Shown in pieces: positions 34,690 through 45,800 of a DNA stretch of 64,000 nucleotides. The DNA lies in assembly GCF_015706575.1 (NCBI RefSeq), contig NW_024037059.1, positions 37,175,058-37,239,057 of the forward strand. The letters run 5' to 3'. Position numbers and translations under genes: made by a program. The stretch comes from Patiria miniata. Taxonomy: Eukaryota; Echinodermata; Asteroidea; Valvatida; Asterinidae. Every line of letters starts with the position of its first letter. Positions within the stretch are counted from its first letter, which is position 1. The notes under the pieces are model-generated. The model did not search any database. It saw only the letters and a list, made by a program, of their open reading frames with translations, and was not told the origin of the DNA.

Positions 34690-37365
34690 TTACTTGTCAG
34701 TTTGAATGTTGCAAACCATATTATACCATGGCATTTGGCCTGTATGAGGGGAGAAAAAAAGCGCATTCACATATTACACTTGAGCATGATTGTTCTCACA
34801 GATTTACTAAACATGGGGAAAACTGACAGTGTGCAAGTTCAAGTGTTCTAGTAGAAACCTAAACGTCAAAGAGCAAGACCGTGACCAAAAGCTTTCAAGA
34901 GATCTACAACACTGTCAAGTTCATTATCTAAACATGCTAATCCATTATAACTTTTTCTTTGATACACCCAGCTGATTGAGAGTTTGCTTACCAAAGGTTA
35001 CTTGGGACAATCCCAGGCACTGGAAGCCTACGCTTTCATAAAACGCCACAAGGAAATCGTGACAGAGGAGACAAATTTTAGTGACGTTGACAAGATTGTC
35101 TCTGACATGCTGGATAAGGTGCTTCATGAGGGCCGTCGCAACACCCTGAAGAAAAGGGAACACATAGGACATAAAATGAAGAAATACAACACGTATAGAA
35201 AGTCTGAAAGATTATTATCATCCAATCAGCAAATAGGGTTTTTTTAGGCAAGCAGGTTGGTGAAGCGTATTTTTCCTTCTTTGCTTCCATTCCTGATGAC
35301 CCGGGTTTGAATCCTGTCAGGACCACTTTGTGGATATTTGGGACCCTACTTGATTCTGTGAGTTTTAACCTCTTAGGCAAGCAGCAGTCTGGCGTTTTTG
35401 TCCTTCTCCTGTATCTAAACATCTTGGTTCCTCATCTCCTACAAGAAGTACAAGTTGCCCTGACCAAGACTAATTAATTGGAAACTTTTCAACAGTTAAG
35501 AACATTTGGACCGAGTTTAAGGACTAATGACTATCCCATGAAACCTCTCACAAAATTGGTGTGTAGTCCTAACTACTACAAGTACACGGTTCAAGTTTGT
35601 GTTGAATAACCAGTTGAATGTTCAAAAAATTCTCAAAACATTGAGACTCCCCTCATACGTGAGTGTGTATGTAAATTCTAGAATTAGTCAGTCTTTATTT
35701 ACCTTGCCTCTATGCTCTGGGTGGGTGCACAGTGAATGCACACAGACTACTGTGCCTTCTGGATCATTGGTATACATGGACTCATGGGTCAGCTCGTTCT
35801 TCAATGTCCGTGTTCCATGGGTTATCTTGGGTATTAAGAAAAACTATCTTGTGAATTTCAAAGGTTGAGACAAATAAGCCTTACCCTGCGCAGAGTGACC
35901 TGTTGCCCTTTGGGCCCCAGGTAACCAATTTTTTTGAAAAAAGAAAAAATTGAGGGCCAATGACGGTCACCTTCCATCTAATCCTCATTCGACCCTTGCC
36001 AAATAAGCTGGTTCAATGAACTTTGCAGCCAGGGCTTCACCCAGGCCGTGTCAACAAACTTTCGACCAGGCCTCCTGCCAAGTCTCATTGAAACATAAGA
36101 CCTGTAACTTGACACAGCCATCTCCCTTCATAACTGCATACAACTGCATACCACAGCCGCCAGTCAATTATCTTTCCAGCGCACTGTCTGGCAACTGTCT
36201 GGACACGGTCTGGCACGTGGCTTTTTGTTGTATTGCTATGAATAGGGTCTTGCGTAGTGCGGGAATGTACCTGCTGCCCAGAGGGCAGCAGTTGACTAGT
36301 TGTTGTAAAGTTTTTTTGTAAATTTTGAAGGTTCAGATAAATTAGCCCAAAGAAATTGTCATCTGTATATTAGACTTACACTGATCAATTTACCACTCTC
36401 ATAGTAGCCCCAGAAGAGATCAGGTGCCTCTCGTTGCCTGAACTTACAACGTTCTTCTGATGCTGTCTCATCACTTGGGAAACCTTGCAAAGAAAATGAC
36501 AGTGGATTTTGACCTTAAATTTATATATGTCAGAACACGAAAGTAACAAGTTTACAGTGAAAGAATAAATCTAGACTACTTCATCATCGCACTGTCCTAT
36601 GTAATAATTGGCAACACTTTTATGCAAAGTATAAGACAGCAAAACAGTGTTGAAGGTTGAGGGGTGAGGGTCTGCTTGCTGCAAGGAATGAGAAACAAAT
36701 ATGAAGACAAATACTATTTTCCCAAAGACATTAAAATTGTGAATCGACCCCATCGTAATGGACAAAAGGTTGCCTTAGGAAACAGACCGGAGTGGGATTT
36801 AAACAGAAGTTGATGATCCAAAGCAACGTTTCGGCTTTTGGCGGGCAACAGTGCCTCAGGAAATTGGGAGGCTGCAAAAATATAAGGCTGGATAGCTCAC
36901 TTGGAATTGGAAGGTTGCAGGTTCAAATCCCACTGCAATCCAACCCGATATTCATTGAAAGGGAACCTTGTTAGTTGCACTCAGCTGTTCATCAAGTCAC
37001 CACTTGAAAAATCTGGGCCACATTTCATAGCTTTGCTTACCCTGTGTCAAAAAAAATTGTGCCAACAGTAGCAGAAAATGTATGCTAAAATGGTTAGTGT
37101 ATTCCATGGCTCAGCAAGGAATTTCTCCTAATAAGCATTTGGATTCCGTAACTCGGTCAGGACTGTGTGCTTAATGACTATGGTAGCGCTGTAAGCTCAA
37201 ACTGTTGATCATTGGCGCTTGGCACAGAATTAGTGGTTACCAGAGCCATGAATTTCTACCCTGGTATCATTCCTGCTTACTGAGACTTCCAATCAACCAG
37301 GCGTCGTGAACTTCTTGTTCAGTAACCTTCCGTATGCAAACATCCGGTGAGGCCATGTTCTCCAT
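34690..37365 (-). CDS. AANAT-like GNAT acetyltransferase, gene A (five exons, 171 aa)
   Basis: Coding exons in transcript order: 37281-37365, 36380-36483, 35703-35825, 34992-35145, 34690-34739. Splice sites are GT/AG; phases 1-0-0-1 equal those of gene B, and exons 3 and 4 have identical lengths in both genes. The protein starts MENMASPDVCIRKVTEQEV, continues SFPSDETASEERCKFRQREA (the family's P(A/S)DEAAS block), then DPEGTVVCVHSLCTHPEHRG, with acetyl-CoA loop RGKGVA fitting (Q/R)xxGx(G/A), then FYESVGFQCLG and a last exon with PWYNM. In AANAT two histidines and a tyrosine serve catalysis. Here the second histidine and the tyrosine are present and the first is cysteine. It should be a soluble acetyl-CoA-dependent amine acetyltransferase; the substrate cannot be read from sequence. 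Head to tail with gene B. Confidence 0.87.
36884..36990 (+). repeat. tRNA-like SINE head
   Basis: GGCTGGATAGCTCACTTGG (A-box-like TAGCTCACTTGG) followed by AGGTTCAAATCCC (B box) at RNA polymerase III spacing, then an unrelated tail. Acceptor-stem pairing is lacking, so a SINE fragment is more likely than a tRNA gene. It lies in intron 1 of acetyltransferase gene A. Confidence 0.55.
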
Positions 37366-37439
37366 CAAGCAGGCTTTTCAGATTCTGGCTCATCAGTGTG
37401 ATGGTCAACCCTGAGGGGAAAAAAGAAAGTTCTCTTTTA

Positions 37440-38260
37440 GAATTCCTGTGTGACTCTTGAAGCATCCCATACATCCGGTTCGCGTAGAGCAACCCAACAA
37501 CACTGCACTGATTGCACCTGGGTATTCTCTCAGAGCATCCTAGGGGGTTCTCTTATTCTTAGGGCATTCCACGGAGTTCCCAGCAACATTGCACTGATTG
37601 CTAGGAGAGTGTCCGGGGGGCCCTTTTACTAGTTTTAGAGAATCCGAGCCCTCACTGCACTGATTCTATTAGAGGTTCTCTTACAATGCAATCAGAGCAC
37701 TATGTGGCTGGGATGATACCTGAATCCCCTCGACTGCTCTAAGAGAACACCTATGCAATCATTGGAATGTTGCTGGGGTGCTCTAAGATATCCCCATCTG
37801 GGCTGCTCCAAGAAAACCGGTTCAGCCTTATGCCATCTGTGCAGGGTGTGCCTGGATGCTCTAAAAGAATCTACTTAAAGAATCACCTGAGATGCTGTAA
37901 GAGAACCCTATGCAATCAGTGATTTTTTAGGATGCTCCAACAGAACTGCCTGGGAGACTCTAAGACTAAGGGAATTACCCCTATGCAATCAGTACAGTGT
38001 GTGCGTGGATGCGCTAAAAGAATCACCTAGGCATGCTGGGGTGCTATACCAAGAGAACCCAATGCAATCAGTGAATTCTCTAAAAGAATCACCTGGGATG
38101 CTCTAAGAGAACCCCTATCAATCAGTGAATTGTTGGGATATGCTCTAAGAGAAGTGAGAACCCCTATATAGGAGGCTCTAAGGGCAACCCCTATGCAATC
38201 AGAGCACATGGCTGGGATGCTCTAAGCAGTCTAAGAGAACCCTATGCTATGCAGTCACGG
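37440..38260. repeat. Degenerate minisatellite in the gene A/NOL10 interval
   Basis: Imperfect repeats of about 50-70 bp built from GATGCTCTAAGAGAACCCCT and ATGCAATCAGTG. Left-hand units are inverted relative to the right-hand ones (TGCACTGATTGC and TTCTCTTA occur at the left). Diverged, so probably old. Confidence 0.7.
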
Positions 38261-38280
38261 TGCAGTGTGGGCTGGCTGGG

Positions 38281-38378
38281 TAGTCCGAGTAACAATGAAT
38301 CACCTTTGTTAACATTTGGACATGGTCTGGCGAAATGTGAAAAAAAGGCGATTCGTAGAGTCCTAGTTACTCGGACTA
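38281..38378. mobile_element. 98-bp MITE related to the 40662-41679 foldback
   Basis: The ends TAGTCCGAGTAAC and GTTACTCGGACTA are exact inverses and match the ends of the large foldback in NOL10 intron 2. It also shares AACATTTGGACATGGTCTGG with it. It looks like a minimal deletion derivative. No clear 9-bp flanking duplication. Confidence 0.75.
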
Positions 38379-38476
38379 CCGGCCTGACCGGCTGGGTGGG
38401 ATATTAGAAAAAAAGAATGTAGGCCTCCGCCTATACACCTTGTGTAACGTAACTCCAGCTAACATGCTCATCGGCT

Positions 38477-38727
38477 GGGCCCAATTTCAAGGCGCTGCTC
38501 AAGCACAAAAATTTGCATCAAGTACAAAAAACTCTGGCTTATAAAAGCAGGTTACCAGCCAAAACTCCACGTGATGTATATTGCTCGTGATTGGTATCCA
38601 GCTGTTTATTTGCTTAGCATGAAAATCACATAGAATTGGCTGGTAACCATGGTAACCTGCTTTTATAAGCCAGACTTTTTTGTGCTGAGCAAATTTTTGT
38701 GCTTAGCAGCGCCGTGAAATTGGGCCC
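38477..38727. mobile_element. GGGCCC-ended MITE with long inverted arms
   Basis: The left end is GGGCCCAATTTCA(A)GGCGCTG, and the right end is its inverse, CAGCGCCGTGAAATTGGGCCC. Inner arms AGCACAAAAATTTGC and CTTATAAAAGCAGGTTACC are also inverted. Same terminal family as the pair at 46943-47533, with a different interior. Confidence 0.75.
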
Positions 38728-38917
38728 TGGGTTCGACAATGAGCATGTCAGCTGGAGTTACTCAAGCTAGGCCTAGTCTGCTAGTACAAGACCATGGAGG
38801 AAAACCTTATGCGTATGATGTCATCAGTCCCAGAGAGATGCACAACATGACCTCCCAGTTATATCTCGCATAAGTTTACTGTGGGAAAACGGCTTTGCAC
38901 TAGGCCTACATTTTTAA

Positions 38918-39439
38918 AGGGAATATACAACATTTGCAAACATCGAAAAAATAAAACTACCAAGTTTTTACGAAATACCTTACTAGGATGTTGGTAAATG
39001 ACAGTCTCAAGCATCTTGTAAAATTATGGCACCTGGTGTGAAGTCATTTTCAAGAAAATGGTATTTTTGTATACATTTCCAACGGTGGTCGGCCGACCAG
39101 CGTTGGAAAAACCTAACTATTTTTCAACTACTGCTCCAAATTAACCATTTTTTCAGTCAAAATTTTGTTTGCTATTGGTTACATGTTTCATGAACGGGTG
39201 CAGGCCAGCTAGACTGGTTCCCGTGCCTTACAATTTTCCATCATCTATAAATTGATCCATTTTATCTTTTGTGGAGTCAGGGAACCAGACCACTTAATTT
39301 TTTTTGTTTTTCTTGGTTTTTCGAACCTTTTCGAACACAAAATTCAAAAATGTCAGTGTAACAATATTTGATCTATATCTACTTACCCCTCAAATAGTTC
39401 ATTTCTGAAAATTACATCAAAAACCAATGTCCATTCCCT
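38918..39439. mobile_element. TTAA-flanked MITE, copy b
   Basis: TTAA at 38914-38917 and 39440-39443. Ends AGGGAATATACA and a diverged inverse (CCATTCCCT). The core palindrome reads GGTCGGCCGACC. Same orientation as copy c. Confidence 0.78.
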
Positions 39440-39882
39440 TTAACTAAGACTAAGATTAGATTTAGAAGTGACTGAGAGTAACAACAAAGTCAACATGGTC
39501 ACATTCCTCCATACCATGGTATTGGTAGGACTCAGCCTAGGAGTAGGATGCTCAAAGAGTATATATATCTCCCATATAAAACTGATATGCTTATGGTCAG
39601 TTCTGAGGTAGTTACCAATTCAATTTCGTACCCCAACGACGTCTCAGTGACGGATATGATGTTGACAACAGCGCCCTCAATCGTCCACAACAAATGAGTA
39701 TGGTGCTTAATATAATAGATTGATACGCAACGAAATCAAAATGGAAACCCGACTGTCATCTACATCATGAGAAATCATCCGAAAACACACGTGTGTCGGG
39801 CGCCGCGGCAGAACTGCGATTGATGTAAACAACGATAATACTTGGATTTTTTTTGTTACGTTTTATATGAAAAGCCATCATA

Positions 39883-42800
39883 ATGCAAGTGTCTAAAGCA
39901 AATAATGTGAAGGTTTACAACCTCAGCCTGGGTAAATCGCTGCCAGAGGTATGTCAAAATTTTGATGATAATCCTCCAAATAATCTAGCCAAAATACTTG
40001 TACTTGTATGTAAGAGAAGGGATGGTATTTCGGACACCCCTATACATGCTATAATTTCATGTTGTATATAGTGACAAATAGTACATGATTGATGATAGTC
40101 CGAAAATTTGGAACTCTCACTGTGTATGAGATTGATGATGTAGTTTACTTTAATTGATCCAATTTCTGTTTTTACAAATGTTTTGCTCGATTCCCAAAAA
40201 AAGACCAATGAATGATTATTAAATATTACTATTAAAAAAATATTACTGCTACGTCAAGGTTTTTTTTTCAAGTTGAAAGGAATGGTTAGTCTGACTCTGA
40301 GTTACTTCGACCAAACTGCAAATTTAAATAAATTCGTTTTGTTTTTCAAAGAATCAGCAACACATTAGGCTGCCTATGCCTATTTATTACAATATTTGAA
40401 GTGTATTCGTTAACCCAACGATAATCATATTCAAAAAAAATTATATTTCAGTGGTTGTCAGACCGGAAGAGAAGGGCATTGCAGAAATCAGACAGAGGTA
40501 ATTAAAACATAGTGGATAGTTTTCCGTCACCGGCAATATACCTACTAATGCCGTGAGTGCGCTGAGATTAGCGTTACTTAGGAAGTGTGATGCTGGTGAC
40601 GGCAAAATATCCACTGCCTACTTAAAATAAAAATAATAAGAGTATTCAGTAAGGTACTTGGTAGTCCGAGTAACTTGGACCCAACTTATCGCCTTTTTTA
40701 ACATTTGGACATGGTCTGGCGATAGTGGGGTCCAAGCTAATACCGCGACCTGGACAACATCATCCTGTCACTGCTCCAAAAACCAACATTTTCCAACAAA
40801 AAACATCAGATTTCACCTTCTAAACGGCCTCCAAATTACTAGATATGCCACCTGAGGTACAAGTAGACATCGATAATTAAGATGGTTGTACTGAAGTTTA
40901 CTTACGATCCGGAAAAAAGTGAAATTTTCCGTTCATTTCGGAGAGCTCCCCTCGCGATCTTGAACACGTTAAATTTCCGATCGTGTTTAATGTTTGAACG
41001 ACGCGATTTCTTCTACATGCCCAGCGTACATTCGATGGTCCCCGTATCCCGAGTGCGATTCCGTTACCGAGCGCGCGCGATGCATCGATTATGATAATGA
41101 GTCACGTTTGTAAACACATACACTGTACACGTGCATTTCGAACTGTAAAAGGGAATCGGGAACCAGCTTGAACTGGTACCCGCCATAAAAGCTGCGCTAG
41201 TTCCCGACTCCCTATTATCGTTCGAAATGCACATGTGTTTACAAACGTGATCCAGTCTACTCATTATCATAATTGATGCATCGCCCTCGGGATACGGGGA
41301 CCATCGAATGTACGCTGGGCATGTAGAAGAAATCGCGTCGTTCAAACATTAAACACGATCGGAAATTTAACGTGTTCAAGATCGCGAGGGGAGCTCTCCG
41401 AAATGAACGGAAAATTTCACTTTTTTTCCGGATCGTAAGTAAACTTCAGTACAACCATCTTAATTATCGATGTCTACTTGTACCTCAGGTGGCATATCTA
41501 GTCATTTGGAGGCCGTTTTGAAGGTGACATCTGATGTTTTTTGTTGGAAAATGTTGGTTTTTGGGACAGTGACAGGATGATGTTGTCCAGGTCGCGGTAT
41601 TAGCTTGGACCCCACTATCGCCAGACCATGTCCAAATGTTAAAAAAAGGCGATAAGTTGGGTCCAAGTTACTCGGACTAGGTACTTGGCAAGTCTTGCTG
41701 ATACAAAATTAGCTCCAATGGAGCTGTCGCCCTTTCTACATAGCTACAATTTTCTTGGAAGCAAATAAAAGATAAAATTTATTGACAATAATTATTAGCA
41801 AAATATATTGCAAATGTATTAAAAAAAAAAAAAAAGGAGGCAAGTGGGAAGAAGGAAGCAGGCAGGGATGAGAAACTGTTTATATTTTTACTTGGCCTAC
41901 ACTATCTTTTTTTTTTTTTTTTAGGTGATTGGAATTTTTTTCTTTCTTGGAAGTTGATATTTGATAGTGATCTTAGTGACACTCTCATTCCTTTTCTTCC
42001 TTTGTAACAGATCTGCAGCACAGGATACAGCTGATTCAAGACTTTGAGATGCCCTCCGTCAGCAATGGTGTACAAATGACAGCAGATAATCAATTTATAT
42101 TAGCGACAGGTTTGTATCAATGTACACGTTCTTTTAAATTCTGGAAGAACATTTTATAATCAGTGATCAAATAAATAAGGCCAAAAAAAAAAAAGTTGGT
42201 CTCTGGTCAGCCCGAAGTTCCGGAATTGATGCGGGACACGTTTTTTTTTGGGGGGGGGTGGCTTTTTTTTTTTTTCAAGCTTGAATTGTACAGACTAGGT
42301 GGGTATTATTTTGCTTTTTTGTGTCCTCATTATACATTGGTTTCCTCCATAATATGCCTTGGTGCCCTTTATCATTTGCCTTGGTGCAATTTCCCCATTC
42401 CTTGGTGCTCCTTGGTACAAAAATTTGAGGAGGTGCGGCAATAGAGGGCGCTGTTGTAGCTGTAGGATTTTGCTGGATTGAGGAAGGTAGATAATAGCCC
42501 ATAATTGTCCTTGTTTATGGAGCATCGGCTTGCATACAAGCATCTATAATATGCGTGCAGATCTGGCGATTTAAAATCTGCAGATCTGAGGAGGGTTAAT
42601 TATATGCAAAACAGCACTGCGTCTTGACCTCCAGATTCTGACTATTCAGCAGGTGTGATGTCACAATTTCTAAAGTCGGCGCCGATCGGCTGACACGCGG
42701 GTCATATACATTCACTTTGCACTCACATCAGATGTTGTTGAGATAGCGTGCAGGCTCCGTTGAACAATGGATGATACTCGTACTATAATTTTCCTTGAAA

Positions 42801-45800
42801 GTACAAGGAATGCACAGAGAAGCATCATGGAAGAATCATGAAGATTTCAAACAAAAAGGCTAGGTTAACGGTTGCAAATATGAACATTCTCCAAATCTGA
42901 TCCTTACCAACTGGCCTTTTCCTTAGCTTTTTTTTTCTCAGAAGAGATACAACACTTGGCAGAACTGCAAGTAACAAAGAAGCATCCACTTTACCATGCA
43001 AAGCCTCAAATGTTTTCTTTAAATTTAGTGTTGCTTTTTGTATTTTGTTGTTGCCTTTGGGTAGGTACATACAAGCCACGGGTTCGCTGTTATGAAGTCA
43101 CGCAGCTGTCGATGAAGTTTGAACGATGCTTCGACTCGGAAGGTAAGCTGCAAATAATCGTCATTGGATTTTGTTAGTGGAATGCAATCCAAAGAATACC
43201 TTTAGATTTAATCTCATTTGAAATTGCACTTTTGATGTGTAAAAATGTTGTTTTTATACATGTAAAGAATCCGTTTTTACTAAGAAGCACTTTTCTTCTG
43301 TTGATGATTATCTAATCAAAACGTACTGATCAAAATGTACAGTCAGTTGTTTCACATATATATTCATGTATCTGGTTCTTTCTGAACACTTTGTTTACAC
43401 ATGAAAATACTCTTTTTACAATTTCTACTGCAAACCTTTCATTGCATAAAACTACCGGTATGTATAGTTCTTATTGATAAAATGTATAAGAAACTTTTCC
43501 CAACTGGCCTGCCGAAAAAAGTCTAAATTTGTTGTTGTTTTCTTTCTTGTTTACAGTTGTAAAGTTTCATGTCCTGTCGGAAGATTATTCCAAGGTACGG
43601 AATACTTTTAAATAATTCCTATTTTTTTACAAATCCTGACTACAAATACTTTTTGGCTTGGAACTTTCGTGGATCCGCCAAAATGCACCTTTTTTGTATG
43701 AACCCATTGGCATTTTTTTGGTACTTTTTCATTCAAGAAGGAATCAAGCCCCATGTAAAGTTTATATTGGATACGTCGTACCTTTGTCAATACATCAAAC
43801 CCTCCAAAACCTCATCATCGATCTTTAAGGACCTGGGATGGTTAGAGAAAAAAAAATTATGTTTAATTTAAATCATGAGCTTTATTATTTGATGCCCAAA
43901 CAAGATAAGTTACCTTGGAAGAGAGAGAGAAACTTGTCCACTTACTTTTGTTGTTGTTGTCTGTACAGATTGTATTCCTGCAGTGTGATCGTTATGTAGA
44001 GTTTCACGCACGGTATGGCCGATACCATCGGCTACGGATTCCCAAATTTGGTAGAGATTTGGCGTACCATGAGCCGTCATGTGACCTTTTCCTTGTGGGA
44101 GCAAGGTATGTATACAGCTGTCTTCATAAAACATTAAGCGTTTTTCTGACACAGTGGAACGTCGCTATATCAAACACCCCTATACCGAACATTCGGCTAC
44201 ACCAAACATCATCCTTGGCTCCAGATTTTTATGTACAAATCGTACCGAACATTGTTAAAAAAATGTCAACAGAAGTTGGACAAGTGGCTATTATTTCCCC
44301 AAAGAATAGAAGGGAAAACTTAGCCACCCATTGCCTTAGGTGTAGGTAGTTAGCTCAAAACCATTAATCAATAGTCGGCTCGTGTTCAAAGTCGTCTTTC
44401 AGTAACTGCCAGGGCGTGCAGGGTGAAGTTCTGAAGTGTGCTATTTATTGAAAAGTGAGTACCGGAGCACAGACAGCTTAAAATCGCTACACCGAACGTT
44501 TGCTAATACGAACAATTTCTATGGATCCCGCGATGTTCGTTATAGCGGCGTTCCACTGTAGTCAGAGTGTTTTTTCCGCATTAATTTTTAGTGAAGATCG
44601 TGCTTTGGTTTGCCTTTTTTTCTTTCTCTATAGCCCAGAGGTCTACAGATTGAATTTAGAACAAGGACGATTCCTGAGTCCATTTGTAACTGAAGCAAGG
44701 TAGGTCCGTTTTTCTGACTTGTTGATTTCAATTGTATTCCTGAAATGGTATCAGTATCAACAGTGTATTTGTTGACTAGTGGCTGATTTTGTGATGTATG
44801 TTGCTTCTTCGCACTAACATTAAAGTGTAAATGCCTCAAACGTGTCAAATCTTATCATGAAACTGCTCTGTTTTAGTCTGAGTATCACCCGTTGTCCAAC
44901 AGAGCCCTATCTATCTCGAACGGAGCCCTATTGCCCTTAGTTGATTTTTGCTCTGAGTTGAATTTTTTTTTTTCCAAAGTGCAATCAGTACATGCAGCGT
45001 TAACCCTGTACATCACCTGCTTGCACTGGGCACACTAGAAGGAAGAGTTGAATGCTGGGACCCACGCAGCCGGAAACAGGCAGCCATCTTGGACTGCGCC
45101 CTGAGCAGTGTCACCATGGAAACACAGTGAGTTTAGCAAGTGACAGGCTTTAAGTTTCCCAAAGATGAGATGTTTTTAAAACAGCAATGGTTTTACAAAA
45201 GCACAAGTAGCTTGTATATCTGTTCTTGGAAAAGGTGAAAAGAATAACTATGGTCAATAAATCGCAGATCCATCCTTTTTTGTTGTAGACGTGTAAAGAT
45301 TACACGCGTGCTTGCAACTCATTTTCTCTGCGAATATGCGGCCTCTGACGTGTGCATGCACGCGTGCGTGTGATTGTGCAAAAGTTTGTCTGACATCCCG
45401 GGTATGCGCGCCAAAAGACGCGGAGCAAAAGTGATGTCATTAGTGTGGAGTGCTATCCTAAAAGGGCATGCTCATTTTCTGAAATTTTCCCCAATGTCTC
45501 TTGTCAGGGTCAAAGGAATGCCCTCTGTTTCGGCACTGAAGTTCAAAGACGGCTTGCAGATGGCTGTCGGTACATCTACAGGACAGGTAATCCTTCTTAA
45601 AATGTCGGGGTATTTTCTGTCTTTTAAAAAGAATTGTTGGGGCCCAACTGAGAAAAATGTTAGAGGCTATTAGAGTCTATTTGACTGATACTGTCACTTT
45701 AAGTTTGCACAGTATACAAATATTGAGTGGCTCAGCGTGGAATGGGAGGAATATTATCGCAAGGTGAAATCTGGACTTTTCTATTTCACGAGGCGAAGCC

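Larger units (their letters stand above)
37366..39882. promoter_or_regulatory. Divergent intergenic region between gene A and NOL10
   Basis: The 2.5 kb between the start codons of acetyltransferase gene A (minus) and NOL10 (plus) must contain both promoters. No TATA box is obvious upstream of NOL10, as is usual for housekeeping genes. Most of the interval is filled by a minisatellite (37440-38260) and three inverted-repeat elements (38281, 38477, 38918), which leaves about 440 bp before NOL10 as the likeliest promoter. Confidence 0.45.

Noticed and set aside
34279-34851. 190-codon plus-strand frame, the longest in the window
   Set aside because: It covers the hammerhead-like motif and runs antisense to the last exon of acetyltransferase gene A. 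No domain was recognised.
34945-35172. Exon 4 of gene A reading through its donor to a stop, giving a shorter C-terminus
   Set aside because: A GTAAGC donor at the same place as in gene B and a good acceptor with a PWYNM end at 34690-34739 make the spliced form more likely.
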